Below are positions 18,556 through 31,229 of a stretch of DNA of 64,000 nt, one piece after another. A program made the position numbers and the translations under genes. Every line of letters starts with the position of its first letter. Position 1 is the first letter of the stretch. Source of the DNA: Aspidiotus rigidus (lineage: Eukaryota > Arthropoda > Insecta > Hemiptera > Diaspididae); the NCBI GenBank assembly GCA_035079385.1, contig JAVHKY010000025.1, positions 12,684,501 through 12,748,500 on the forward strand, given 5' to 3'. Below the pieces are notes generated by a model. It saw nothing but the letters and a program-made list of their open reading frames with translations. It was not told the origin of the DNA and made no database searches.

Positions 18556-21241
18556 ATCTTTTTGTCTATCTTCAAACATTTGAACACCAATGACAGGAAG
18601 AATGCGCGACAGACCTGCAATGAATGGAATGCAGCTGGTAGTTTGCCAGAAATTGTTAAACGCGAAAAATTTGTTTTCTATGTTGGTAACTTTGGATTTG
18701 ATAAGAAAGGAGTAGAGCTAACCGGAAAGTTTCTGTCAGAATGTAAAAACCTCCGTTCAGATTTTGAATTTCATGAGTTACCCCTTCATTTACTGTCATC
18801 AGTTGTTTGGAAACAGATTGGTTGTTCTGTTGAATCACTTTTCCTTAATAATTGTGAAGTTGATGATGAGACCATTGGGACTATAATCCTTCATTGTTCT
18901 ATTCTCAGTAGTTTTCAAATCAAGTTTGACACATCAGCTAGTGACTGCTGCATTGAAAAAAATCGAATATTTTTTACATCAGATGAGAGTCTTAAAGATT
19001 TGATCAAATCTAAACTTGTTCAAAAGAACTTGGTTTCTCTGCAACTTTTTATTGGTATTGAAATATCGAAGAAAATATGTCCAAAAATTTATCAAATATA
19101 TCCAAATATTCAATCATTTGAGACAGATATCCAGATATTAGGTTGTTCGCGTAGGCTTACCAAAAAAGCTCTTGAAAAATTTCCTCCAAAAATTACAAAT
19201 CTCACCTATTTTGTGGAAACAGACACTATTTGGATGGTTCCATTTTGTGAAAATTCAAAATTTGAGTAAGGCTGTAGTCTACATTGATAAGCTTACATTT
19301 ACATATCTGCTTAGGTACCATTATTTTATATTTTTCTAAATTGTTGACAGGTTAAGAGAATTGAAATTAAGAATTGATTTTGAAACATGTGATATTGAAG
19401 TTGTCAAGAAATTTTTCTGTACTCAGATAGCATTGGAAAGAATCAATCTTTTACTTTGTGGAAATCCAAACCTCCTTTCATCAGAAGTGCGTAGAGATGA
19501 TGTAAAAGAAATAATATTTTCAATATTGAGAAAGTGCTCCAAATTGAGAGTGTTAGAATTGGAAGCTCGAGATATTGATGAACTCCATTTAACTGGTACA
19601 GAATTCACTGCGTTTTTGAATGAAATTCGTCGTTTGGAAGTACTAAGCCTAAAAGTTTCAGGACTTTTTCTTGATGATTCAAGTTATAAAGATGAACTTA
19701 GTGACAGTCATTCAAGCAGCAAAGTCAAGGACAACAGCTTTCCAGGTGCTGGAGCCGAGTCAAGTTCATTGTCAGTAGAATGTAGGCTTCTAAAATTGTG
19801 GAAATTAACGTTAATGTTTGAACATTCTGATAACGATTTTGAAGAATTCATATTCACCATTTTGAAACTGTGTTGCGCTCTACAATCTCTTTCTTTGGAA
19901 CCATTCAATAGCAAGATATTGGAAAGAATATTTGAAGAACACGTATGATGAAAAATCATGAAGATTTACTACAAGTAGAATACTGTGCAACTTTGAGATT
20001 CAAATTTTTATTTTTTTCATTTATTTCGCACTCATGAAACTACTTATTATGTTCAGGAGGTGTACAGCTAAATAATGATAGAATGAAACAAAATGGCTTT
20101 TCCTTAATGAAATCTGCAACATTATGACTGCTGCGCAGTAGATTTAATGTTTATCCTTCCAAGTTGCACAGTCGAGTTTTTCTTCTTCTTTTTTTTTAAA
20201 TCAATATAGGCGCATTTGAAACTAACTATTTTAAAAATTTCAAAATGTTGTATTCCATTTTCCTAATGACTGCTAATTCTATCTTGTAGGTTGGAATACA
20301 AAAATTGTATCTCACATGTTTTTTAGAAGATTGTGATACAAACAAATCCACTCTTTCTCCAGAAAACAAAGATGGCCATTCCTCAGAGCAGCAGAAAACA
20401 AAACATTCTTTAAATCAACTGCAAAGTAAATTAATTCTTCCCTAATTACATTACGAGTAAAGTTTTCAGTGCGGATAATGCCTTGCTGTTCTTTGTATTG
20501 TACCCTGTTTGCTAAGAAGACTTGATTGCGTACCTGAAGAACTGCTGAAGTCTATTATTGTTTTTTTCCATCTTTATAATACTTGTTTTCATTTTGTTTC
20601 AGGTCTAGAGTATTTATCAATCAGCGTTGGCTGGGATAGAGTTCAGTTTAATGTTTTTGATGCTGTTCTTGGTGATTTCAACTTTTCAACGCTAAAATAT
20701 TTCCATTGCTCTTCTTTTTGTTCACTGCCGGTAAAAACTTTTTTAAAACTGTAGTGTTCTGATATTGCAATACGACATCAAACTAATTGAAAACCCTCTT
20801 ATTCATTTTTGAAGGATGTTTACGAGTTTTTGAGAATCATGTCAGCAAAAGCATGCCATTTGGAAAGTTTAAGTTTTGATTCATACCTCTTGATGGAAAT
20901 AAACGTCGAAATAATGAAGTATTATATCAGGAAACTGAAGAAATTGAAATTTTTGAGACTGTCCTGCTTTTTAGAAGTAAGAACGTTTAAATGTGTACCA
21001 TTTTTTATTCAATGTATTGGTTAGAAATATTTATCTACAACTTTATTCAATCTTGTATGTTTGCACTATCAAGCTGAAACAGATTCACAACTTATTTTCT
21101 ACGTGTCCGTCATTGAAGGTCATTTTGAGAGGAGAATTTGGCGGTTCGACTTATTTATGTGACCGCTTTTCAGGAACTTTGTTACCATGTGGACCCTTGA
21201 CTGTGCGTGAAATGTGCAAATTTGCAAATGATGAAGAATAA
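18556..21241 (+). CDS. F-box / leucine-rich-repeat protein, first exon not found
   Basis: Six exons with GT-AG borders and consistent phase: 18556-19265, 19351-19942, 20290-20425, 20603-20730, 20815-20976, 21074-21241; 631 residues to the stop. The first exon opens with the second half of an F-box (IFLSIFKHLNTNDRKNARQ, then CNEWN); the LPxE start must be in an upstream exon. The rest has LRR-like blocks (LRELKLRIDF, LRVLELEARDIDEL, LEYLSISVGW, LKFLRLSC, CPSLKVILRGE). Such proteins are substrate receptors of SCF ubiquitin ligases, binding Skp1 through the F-box and targets through the LRRs. AATAAA overlaps the stop region (21238) and recurs near 21417. Target unknown. Confidence 0.8.
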
Positions 21242-22298
21242 ATTCCTCGCTTTTAATTGTTTGCGCCTATAATCTTGTAAGCCCCTATTTTAATTATAGT
21301 TATACTGTTTGTGATCTTAGGGGGGAAAAAATCTTATAATTGCAACTTTTTAAAATCATTTTGATGGATCAATATGTTCATAAGCTTTCATTCAATTTTT
21401 TTCTCTCCTTTGGTATCAATAAAGATTAATTCTGTGTAGGTAGGTTATATTATGTATACTTTTAGTATTATTTTTAGTGAAATTTTTACATACATTTTTT
21501 ATTTTCGATTTTAATCAATGCATTTTAACCAGAGATCGGTATTTATTTTCTTCATCTTGCAATTTTCTGTTAAAACGAAATTACTTTCGCCCGACTTTCG
21601 TTTTCGCTACTGAATTTCGTTTCCATATTTCAGCCCAAAAAATTTCGTTATTCGTTTTCGTGCAAAATGCATTGATTTCACTCTGGCATTTCCAATTTCG
21701 TTTTGGTATTTCCTTTTTTAAAATTGTCTGTTGAAACGGAATTATTTTCGTTTTCGTTTCTGCATTTCGTTTCGTTATTTCAGCCCAAAAAATGTCAATT
21801 TCGTAATTCGTTTTCATCTTTGTGCAACATCTCTGAGGTTCCAAGATCCACAATTATCTCAAGCCTTCACCCGCAAGATGAGGCTGAATTTCAAAATTCG
21901 TGAGATCCCCAATTAGTAAGAAGATGAAGAAAAGTTGAAACTTGCAACAAAAACTTTGTTCTGTCACAGGCGACTGAGATCAATTATCGAAGAAAGACCG
22001 GAGGAAAATTTCAATTTGGTTCAAAAATTTGCTATGGTATAAATTATTTCGTCAATTTCCACATTTCACGACGCCTGAAATATGGGAAGTAAACTACCGA
22101 ATTTTAAATAACACTTTCTGCTAAACAAAAAGATTCTACAAAATTCCGAGAAAATTTTCGGTCTAAAATTATTCCTGTAAGGAAATACTTCCAACGAGAT
22201 GAGGAGAAAAATGAAGAAAACAGAACACAGAAATAAACAGGAAGATTACATTTAATTTAACCGATCATTCTACAACTTATTGAGCAAAAAGATAATCT
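21242..22298. repeat. 3' intergenic region with ~162-bp tandem duplication
   Basis: Two related units, about 21555-21670 and 21716-21835, share TTTCGTTT-rich sequence and TTTCAGCCCAAAAAAT. They sit between the convergent F-box and phosphoglucomutase genes. The remainder shows nothing recognisable. Confidence 0.55.
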
Positions 22299-25200
22299 TT
22301 AATCTGATTGTGGGACTAAGTCATTAAGTTCGGGCTGCAGAAATTCTTCTACCACCAACGCCAACATATTTTCTAGAAGCTGCTGCAAATTTTTTGTATC
22401 CCTGTAACGAAGGAATTCCATACTCGAATAAGGGAAGTTTGTCAGGCCTTTCAGGAAAATTCTCAAAATCAGGGCATAAACCCCATCAGAAATATTACTA
22501 AGAACGTTTATAGAATATCTTACTTTTGACTAGGGGAAGCGATGAGCTCGCTGTAATATTTGATCTTGGGTTCCGTTCCGCTCGTGCGTAACGTACAGAT
22601 AAATCCGTTATCGAAGGTAAACGTGATCATTTGAGAAGAACGAGAAACTGGAAGAATTGGTTCGTTATCTGGCATATTTGAATCGTAACCAGCGGTTAAA
22701 TCTCGTACTCCAGCAATACGAAATTTTCCATTACCGACGCTTTCAGGATACTGACCAAGAATATTTGGAACGAAGATTAAGACATATTCAGTTGAAGAGC
22801 ATCGTAAATGAATTACATACTCACAGTTTTATCTTCTCCAGTCCACTGACGCAATCGATTAAAAATCTTCTCTACAGTTTCTTTTTGATAACAGAAGAAG
22901 TACGAGCTTGCATACAGATGTTGGCCGTACCTGAAATTCAGAAAAAATGAATCAATACGTGTAGATATGATATTCTGAACTAAAATTTTCCATCGATTTC
23001 AATTGAAGGTTGAGATACTTTCTAAACTAGGTAATTTTCATTTTCCTCATTTTCATTCTATTCCTCGTTTCATAGGTCCTTCACTCCTTCTACACAACAA
23101 TTGAATTTCTTTCTTACATCAATAGGTTATTTCTAAAAGTATTTTTTGCGTTTAATTCAGAACCGTTTTCCGTTGATTGGTAGAAAATCATGTTTTCTTG
23201 TTATGATCTTGTTTAGTAGCTGTGTATCGTCGTAAGACGTGATGTTCGTTCTTGAGCTTCGATCAACGATAGCAGTATCAAAGCCCGAGAAGGAACGTTT
23301 CACGTCGCATCGATACATGGCATCTAAATAAGATCATAACAATATAACAGAATCTTCTATCGGAAAAGTGAAAATGTATCTGAATCCAGTGCAAAAAATA
23401 CTCTTCGAAATAACCTGTCTTATTTTATTTATTTACAAAAGATTTTTAATCGTTGAGTAGAGTCATGAAAATATTAAACGAATTTTCGAAGAACTTACTG
23501 GTCATATATCTCTTGCAGTTTCTCGTACAACGTCAATCCATTATTATGGAGGTAGATGATCAATTCAGCTGCGAGACACGAGGTTGATACACCATCTTTA
23601 TCCAGGCATTCAATATCGGGCATAAATCCGATAGATTCCTCAAATGCGAATAAGACAGTTTTGTCTTGCTTCATAAGATCATAGGCTTTGTTACCCATCC
23701 ACTTGAAACCGGTCAAAGTCTCCTTGAGTGAAGGAAAAAAAAAAAAGTTTCAAAATTATAAGTCAACAGTTTAGTTGGTTACTGAACGAATGGAGGTCAT
23801 ACTTCAAACTGCATGTTCTCAAATTTCGCAATCGATCGGAGTATTTTGGAAGAGACTGTGCTTGCGATGAAATAAACGTCGGAGAGGTCTGTTTTATCTG
23901 GGTTTTTCTGCTTGTAAACGTACAAAAGCCACCAACCTATTAACGCTCCAGTTTCATTTCCGGTAAAGATTTTCCAATTGTTGGTCGACCTAAGATTCGA
24001 GATATTTCAGGAACACAGAAACAATAAATTGACTCGATAATTAATTATTATTGATACAAACTCACTTCAGTTTTTCAGCGACAGCAAACCGATCTGCATC
24101 TGGGTCGTGGGCAAGAATAATCGTGGTTCCATTTTTATTCGCTGTTTGTATGGCTAGATCTAGAGCGCTTTTACCTTCCTCCGGGTTAGGAAATTTCACT
24201 GTGGGAAAATCTGGATCCGGATCTCTTTGTTGGGTGACTGGAAGTAATGGCTGCAAGAAGATATGGCTATTAATGTTCAGTGACAAGTAAAAACTCTGCT
24301 GAAGGTGAGGATAAAATTATTTATAGGGTACAAGAGCGATGAGGCCGAGTTAATTAGGCCCTCATAGTATTTTATCTCACAAATTGACTGAAAAAAAAAA
24401 AAAAAAAAAAGTGAAAATTACTCAGTTTTTGAGATGAAGCAATTTTCAGACTTATGTTTCACATTGTCCTCATTTTTCTATAAGGTGTTCGCTATACTTT
24501 ATTATTAAGTATAGAAGCAAACAATTTTGAAAATTCAATTTATCGTTTTTTTTTTTTTTTTTTTCTTTTTCCCGAAAATAATTGAATTGTTGGCGAGCAT
24601 TGAATCGCGGTCAGAAAATTGATTTGGAACTGCTACGAAATGAGAAGTTTCACGCGGATAAATATTCCATATCGATACTCGTTGTTAACATTTTGGTTTC
24701 TTCAGTTCTTTCATTACATGAATCTCTAATTTTATCATCATCAGTACTCTAGAATCCACCGGAAATTCAACGAAGCTACGAAAAATTAGAGGATCTCATC
24801 GCTTTGTAGACCAAAACTGGATCATTAAAGTGACAAGTAGTAGATGAGGGTACCAATCAGAAATCTTCGAAAGAATACCACATTTGTTATTCATGTACGG
24901 TCAAAACTCAAAATTAGGAAAATAGTGAATTAGAATTCTGACATTCAACTCTTGCATCACCAACAGGAAAGAATAACAAATAGTCATGGTCATCAATAAT
25001 GACGAAATTATCAAGATTATTCATCTTCGATAGTAACAAATTGGTTTACGATCAAAAATATTATTGTACACCTTCCATTGTTTTTTTTAATAGCATTATT
25101 TAACGTAGCCCTATAGGCATAGTTAATGAAAGGCTTGAGTTCGGGTAGCTCCCTAAGTAGTGACTTGGTAACCACACAAATTAATTCTAAAAAATTAATA

Positions 25201-27281
25201 AAAGAAGTGCGAACAATCAAGTCATAAAAAAATAAGTCAAATTCATTAAAAATAAGTGCATTGTAACTCGAATATTCAGCGTATGAGCGAAAAATAAATT
25301 TGAATAAATGAGAAAGCTTTCGATCGATTATCGGTATCGATTGCGAAACGACAATTAATAATCGCTAACATAGAGAAGAAACTGAGAATCACATCTTGAT
25401 GAAGCCTTGCATTATTTTAGGTCAAACGATTAGTACCACTGGACTGATATTTTCAAATTATCGGTCCATAATACAGTGGAAAGCTGACAGAAAATAAAAA
25501 TGGATAATAGATGAATTCAGATCGAAGAATAATCATAGCAGAAAAATAAAATTAGATTCCTACCCAAAAAACCTGACCAGAATGCTGCAGACTGATAAAC
25601 GCGTGACGCTAACATACAGTTGTACCCAATTTGACGTTTCTCTACATCTATAATTTTGACTAGAACTATAATAGCGAAAGGAAATAGATAAAAATCAATA
25701 CCGCTTCACCCTTTATGGTCATACTATGTTCGAAAAAGATATTTTCAAATGAAACGTGAACTTGTCATTTTACGAGAGAAACGAATTTATCTATTTTGGC
25801 GAGTTATCAGAAGACTAAACTAAAATCATCAACTTGAAATTTATTTTTATTTTGAAAATTTCCAAAAAGAAAGCAATCTTCCTACTTTTCTGCGAGACTG
25901 ATATATATTTCCATAAAATACGGTTTCACGAAAAGAGAAGAACTGAAGTCAACTTTCATACTTTTCCAAAAAGTCTAAAAAAAAAAAAAACAAAATAATC
26001 TTTCAAAATATTTGACATTTCAAATATCCTAAACAGTCTAGTTGAAAGTAATATCAATAGGGTCTGCTAGCGCTTGTTAATCCTTTGGACTAGGTTCGGC
26101 TGGAGTTCCTATATCTGAACACCTGGATATTGGAATTTTCATAAATATAAACAGAAAGCTGTTGTACTTTGGATTCAAGCACTCTTCCAACACTCTCTAT
26201 CCAACTTGAGTAAAAGGATCATCACAAACGAACTGTCATTTTCCGATGAAGATTTCTAAGGATATAGTAACTGAAACTAGTGGTCAGTACCTTTAATTTT
26301 ATACGAGCGAAAATTTCTTCCGTGTATCTGTAACCCACACCGTGCATGGCAGTATATGTAAACTGATACGTCGAATTTTTATTCATCGCCAGATCGAACG
26401 CTACACTTGCTCGACGTTCAGTATATTTTTCGAAAACCATGTTCAACGGATCGTGAATCAAATCGTTATCATTTATCAGTTCGACATTCCAGCTCGTGTC
26501 TCGCGGTTCCAAATTACTCTCTATCGAACTTTTTATACCTTTATCGACGGGTGATATGATCTAATAACGAAAGAAAATACGATTCAGAAGTCGTGCTTCA
26601 AATTCTCGAAAACGCTAACGAAGTTTTGTACGATACCTGAGTGAAATTTTCCCAGTACACTTTATATCCGTTGTCCTCCTTAGGGTTGTGAGAGGCAGTA
26701 ACCATCACTCCGACAGCGGCATTCACCACTCTCATACCGAAGGGTACGAACGGTGTAGGAGTCACATCGGAGTATAAATAAACGACAAAATTGGCGGATG
26801 CGAAAATAGTTGCTGTGAGTTCCGCGAACCTAGAAACAGAATTAACGTCGAGCTCATTGTGCGGAGGATAGACATGATGAAGCCTGATAATTACCTGCGA
26901 CTAAGGTGTCTGCCATCGTATCCAATAAGTATGCCTCGTTTGCAGGCGTCCGTAATAGTTTCACAAGTATACTCGAGCAATCCTTGCGCGGCTTGGATGA
27001 CGACAACATCGTTCATACAGGCAAAACCACATCCCATTCGTCCTCGCAGACCCGCTGTTCCAAAACTTAGTCTGTTGAGGAACACATGAGATAATTTTTT
27101 CTCGTCGCCCTCTCGTAGCAAATCCTGCAGCTCATCTTCAAATTGTTTCTCCTAATCATTTGAAGTGATAAGAGCGCGAGAAATTACGAATATTATAAGG
27201 CTTAGTGTTGCTCACTTTGTTGTAACGGATCCAGGTATCGATGGCTTCTTGTAATTCTGGCGATTTGACGACAACTTTCAT
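22299..27281 (-). CDS. Pgm2: PGM2-like phosphoglucomutase / phosphopentomutase, ten exons, one frameshift
   Basis: Exons (minus): 27281-27216, 27152-26895, 26829-26637, 26560-26291, 24250-24066, 23989-23803, 23722-23499, 22930-22825, 22750-22524, 22401-22299. They total 1,819 nt, about 605 aa, close to animal PGM2 (~612 aa). Signatures: [12 protein letters not shown] (exon 2), catalytic phosphoserine loop VMVTASHNP (exon 3), metal loop DPDADR (exon 5), sugar-binding FAFEESIGF (exon 7), phosphate-binding [13 protein letters not shown] (exon 9). The cytosolic enzyme interconverts ribose-1- and ribose-5-phosphate and glucose-1- and -6-phosphate. All junction phases agree except within exon 2, where one extra base in the A-run 27120-27123 (plus strand) shifts the frame; either an assembly error or a recent lesion. 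Intron 4 (26290-24251, 2 kb) is unusually long and holds only AT-rich DNA with homopolymer runs. Confidence 0.9.
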
Positions 27282-28138
27282 AGTGTTTTCTATTCAGCAA
27301 AATTTAAGACAGAGCGCGAACACGTCGGAACGACCTGCTGATGAGTGTACGAGTAAACAAAGAGGAGTGCATTACAACATAAGTACGGAATCATAATATT
27401 TTAGTGTAGCATACTTACAGCGCTTATCAGTTCAGCAGGTCATTACATAAGCTGTAATATTGTTTGCGGAGTGTTCACCTCGAGCCTGGATTGATTGATA
27501 GGATATTACATTTCTCAAGCTTCGCAACCATCGATAACTGTAATTTTAACATTAATTTTCAGTATTATTTTCTTTTCTGCAATACGACCACACATCGACT
27601 AGCGAAGAGTCGCACGCTACAGCAAGCTACAGCTTGACTACAGCACAACTGCACGTGGCGGCCAGTGTTGGTTCCTAATAAAAACAATTCCATAATCATA
27701 ACAAACACTGCTGTGTACAACACACATACATATACATAGTAATTTTCGACCCGAGTGTAGGTTAATTTACTATTACCAGATGCCGCTGCTCGTGATTCGC
27801 GTTGCTGCGAAAATTCAGCCCACCACACACTCTCGAATATCGATCCGCTCGCCATTGATGTTGGCGTTTGTGTTAGTGTATTACGTGTTCGTGGTTCCCT
27901 CGTCGTTGTCGCTTGTGCGTACCTTTCCTACGTTATCGTGTTTCGTGTAATTCGTGTGAATTTTTGTGAAAATTTTGTGCGTCGTGTAATTACTGTGTTT
28001 TCCTCGTTATTTTAAAATCTTTTTTATCGTGATTTATCGTCGCGCTATTATTTTTTATATTTCTAATCTTATACGTGCATAGTGCCCCACATACAGGACG
28101 ATGTCGAAAGGTGATCAATTGGCTTCGTAATGGCAAAG
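27282..28138. promoter_or_regulatory. Probable divergent promoter region and non-coding first exon
   Basis: The region upstream of the phosphoglucomutase ATG is richer in CG dinucleotides than the flanks. On plus, 27850-28138 resembles an insect 5' leader (TCGTGT-rich, no long ORF; the first ATG at 28100 reads nine codons to a stop), and a strong donor GGCAAAG|GTGAGT lies at 28138/28139. A plus-strand gene whose coding exons lie further right is possible, but I could not identify them. Confidence 0.3.
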
Positions 28139-29090
28139 GTGAGTCAGCAAGCTTTTTCACAATTTGCCCTGCTTCGGCACGTGATACTTGTAGGAAAATT
28201 TATCGCGAAAGGCCAAGAAGTTTCTTTGAGAGGCGGAAAATCCGTACGGATCCTAACGAAATCGAAACCTCTGTTAGAAGTGAAACGCTGATTGAGAGAG
28301 GATATTGTAATTCTTTTTGCATCCTGATGCACAATCTGCTAACATGTACAGTACATCCTTTCAGTATGACCTCATCGTTGGTTGAAAGTCCCGAATTCGC
28401 GGCACGATCTTCACTCTATAATTTATTCTATTCGTAATTTTGAATACCATTCAGGCTCTAACGTTACTAGAACCTTGACCTCTTGGAAAAAGTTGGTAGT
28501 GATAAGAAAATTTCATCGTTCATTATCTGAGAGGTTGGAACTGAAGCGAATTATTGAATGTTATGTACCCAATAATATTGAAATTGTCGCTCGATTTACA
28601 CGAATAAGAAGTGCTTGCAAATGAATTGCACGTTGTTACACGTTTAAGATGCTGTCTGTCGAGTAGCATGCGATCTTGGCATGCGATCGACCTGTCTTGT
28701 TTCTCGCGGTATGTTGTGAACCGAACACAACAGGAAGAACATGAGAAAAGAGAATCGTTTCGTAATTTGTGATGAATGGAAGCGTAGAAGTTGTGGATGT
28801 TACTAACGTCGAAGGTCGTTTCGAACACGAATTTAATAAGGTACATTCATATTATCGTATATATTGTACAAAACAGGTCTATTGAAGTTTGAAATAAATC
28901 AGGTATATTGCAGAATAGAAAGGAAAACATTGTTTTAGAGTTGAAATCTGCTAGTATTGTCGAGGTTTACCCCCGCCCTCCTTTGTATGAGCGCCACCTC
29001 CCTAACTGCGAAACCATGCTGGAAAAACTATTTTGTTAGTTGTGACTATGATCTTCAAATAAAGATATTTTGTGTCAAAATCGAAGGTTA
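28139..29090. other. Unassigned DNA
   Basis: Short overlapping ORFs only; no splice-consistent coding exons, known repeats or RNAs recognised. Confidence 0.4.
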
Positions 29091-29889
29091 CCAAATACAC
29101 CTTTATCCTGTTGCCGTCATAGCGCGTTACAATTAGCAGAAACCCTGTCAATTGCGTCTAGCAGCTATCGACTCCCATAAGAAAGACACAGGGAGCCGAG
29201 ATAAGCGGATCCTTTTTAGCCAAACCAAAGCCTCCTATAGTTAGAAGCCATGAACGTAAAATTGGCAACTGCACAACCGTGGGCCGACTTTTACATTGCT
29301 CTTATGGGGAGAAACTCTTTGAGCGTCTGTTTCTTAAGAAAATATTAAGTTTTTGAAAAAATCGAAAAGAACAAAAGTTGTAGCTTGTGAAATTTCCTTT
29401 AAATAAGGGTCAACTCGATTTTTTCATGAGAGAGGTGTTTTACATGTAAATGCGTGGGCCGAATGCGGTGTTGCCTTTCTACGTTCATGGCTTCTAACTA
29501 TAGGAGGCTTTGGCCAAACCCAACCAAGCGACATGATAACGATCTGGGGAAAAGGAGAATCTCTGCTTCTGGTAAAGGAACATTTCTTTGGATTGTTATC
29601 ATGTCGCTTGGTTGGGTTTGGCTGAACAGGGTCCAATGCTTCTGATTGATAATTTAAATTAGGTGTTTTCTTAGCTATCAGAAGTTTATTTCCAAATACT
29701 AGGGACTTTCTATAATAAGAACCTACAACTTCAATCACTAAGATATTTCTGTTTCTAAATTTAGGTATAACGTAATGTTCTCAGCTTTCTGTGTTTTTCT
29801 TATGGGAGTTGAAAGTGCGTTTGGCTCAATTGACAGGGTTTCTGCTAACGTACTTGCCGAGTGACGTCACAGGATAAGGGTCTATTTGG
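29091..29889. mobile_element. Long inverted-repeat MITE with nested hairpin
   Basis: The left end CCAAATACACCTTTATCCTG is mirrored by the right end ...CAGGATAAGGGTCTATTTGG. Further inward GCAGAAACCCTGTCAATTG (about 29137) pairs with 29830, ACTCCCATAAGAAAGACACA pairs with about 29790-29812, and TATAGTTAGAAGCCATGAAC (29236) pairs with about 29478. The right arm also holds a hairpin at 29512-29622 with perfect 28-bp stems starting GCCAAACCCAACCAAGCGAC, probably a nested insertion or local inversion. No transposase ORF. Confidence 0.7.
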
Positions 29890-30237
29890 AGTGTGCATAT
29901 TGTAGGTGCGCTAGCGTCGCCCATGTAAAATTATATGAAAAAGTACTGATAAGGAAAGGATGATCATATACAATTTGAGTATACAGTTTTTCAGTTTTTC
30001 TTAAATTTCTCAATAAATACTGAATTTAAAGAAAAAACGCAAAGAACAAAGTTTAATGAGCATAAAAATTCTGTTTCAGAAAAAGATATTTTTAGGAAAT
30101 TCCGCAAAACTGAAAGATCTTTGTTGTTGTTGCTTGCAAAGTCTGAATTGGTGGTTTTAATCAAGTCCTCGGTTCAATACTTACCAACATGACCGCCGAA
30201 GGATTATGCAAAAATTATTTGTATTCTGTATTCAAAC
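29890..30237. other. Unassigned DNA
   Basis: Nothing recognised. It ends with ATTCAAAC, the left target duplication of the adjoining hAT element. Confidence 0.4.
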
Positions 30238-31221
30238 CAGGGCTGCTTAGCCAATTGTATTGGCTAAAAACTTAGCAAACCCTGCAAATTGATTGGCTTT
30301 GGCTATCAGCTAACGGCTAACCCAGTCTCATTGGTTAGCTAACAGCTAGCTAATTTTGGCCCAATATAAAATGGCTAACGGCTAAGAGCTAAAAGCTAAC
30401 GGCTGAAAGTTAGGGAGGGAGCCACTCCAATGTGGAGGGTGAAGTGTGGGGAAGAGAAAATATTAGCCGTTAGCAATGGGGAGGGATTTTATTTCTGAAG
30501 ATCGATAGTAGCGCACGTGGTTGGAAACGTAACTATGTGGACAAAGAAATCAAGTTTAGCTTTGAGACAATGGTACTAAAAATCCAAAGGTAGGCAGAAA
30601 AACAACAAAGTGTGAATTTTTTTCTTGTTGCAGTGAAAGAAAGGCGTTTATCTATCTATCTAGGATTAATTGTGAAGGTCTTACAAATTATTATCAAAGA
30701 ACAAATCGTTTTTTAAATATGTATAAATTGTATGAGAAAATTATGTTTGTCCACATACATAGTTCACTATTGTATCCGCAGCGCTGACTGTCCTCGGACT
30801 TCAGAAGTAAAATCTGCCAGTCCAGTTGGAATGGCTAACGGCTAGCTAATTTTGAATGAAAATTACTTGGCTAACGGCTAATAGGCGGTAGGTACACTAG
30901 GTAGCGCTAGTTATAGAGGTGATCATGGATTTTTTTCTTATGGATCAAACACATGCGTTACGGTAGTACAAACAAATTTTCTGAAGTTATTTGACGTTTA
31001 ATCAAGAACAGTGTGAGAATCAAAGTTGTAAAGAATTTTTGAAAGAACATTTTTTGTAATAAACTATTTTTTCTAGAGCTCATACTTGAATTGGAAAACA
31101 GAATTGAAAAACTGTTTAGAGATATACAAATTGAACCATGATCACCTTTGTACAGAGGGCTACCAACACTGGAAACTCCAAGTTACGCCGCCTATGTCTT
31201 TGGCTTAGCTGAGCAGCCTTG
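30238..31221. mobile_element. Non-autonomous hAT element with 8-bp target duplication
   Basis: A perfect 8-bp direct repeat ATTCAAAC (30230-30237 and 31222-31229) flanks the element. It starts CAGGGCTGCTTAGCCAA and ends TTGGCTTAGCTGAGCAGCC then TTG, imperfect terminal inverted repeats of hAT type. Both ends carry many GCTAACGGCTAA/TTAGCCGTTAGC subterminal repeats (30245-30480, 30820-30890), typical of hAT transposase binding. The 984-bp body has no transposase ORF. Confidence 0.85.
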
Positions 31222-31229
31222 ATTCAAAC

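Noticed and set aside
27565..27855. 96-aa minus-strand ORF upstream of PGM2
   Set aside because: Lies in the putative promoter/leader region, low-complexity in parts, with no splice link to the PGM2 start at 27281.
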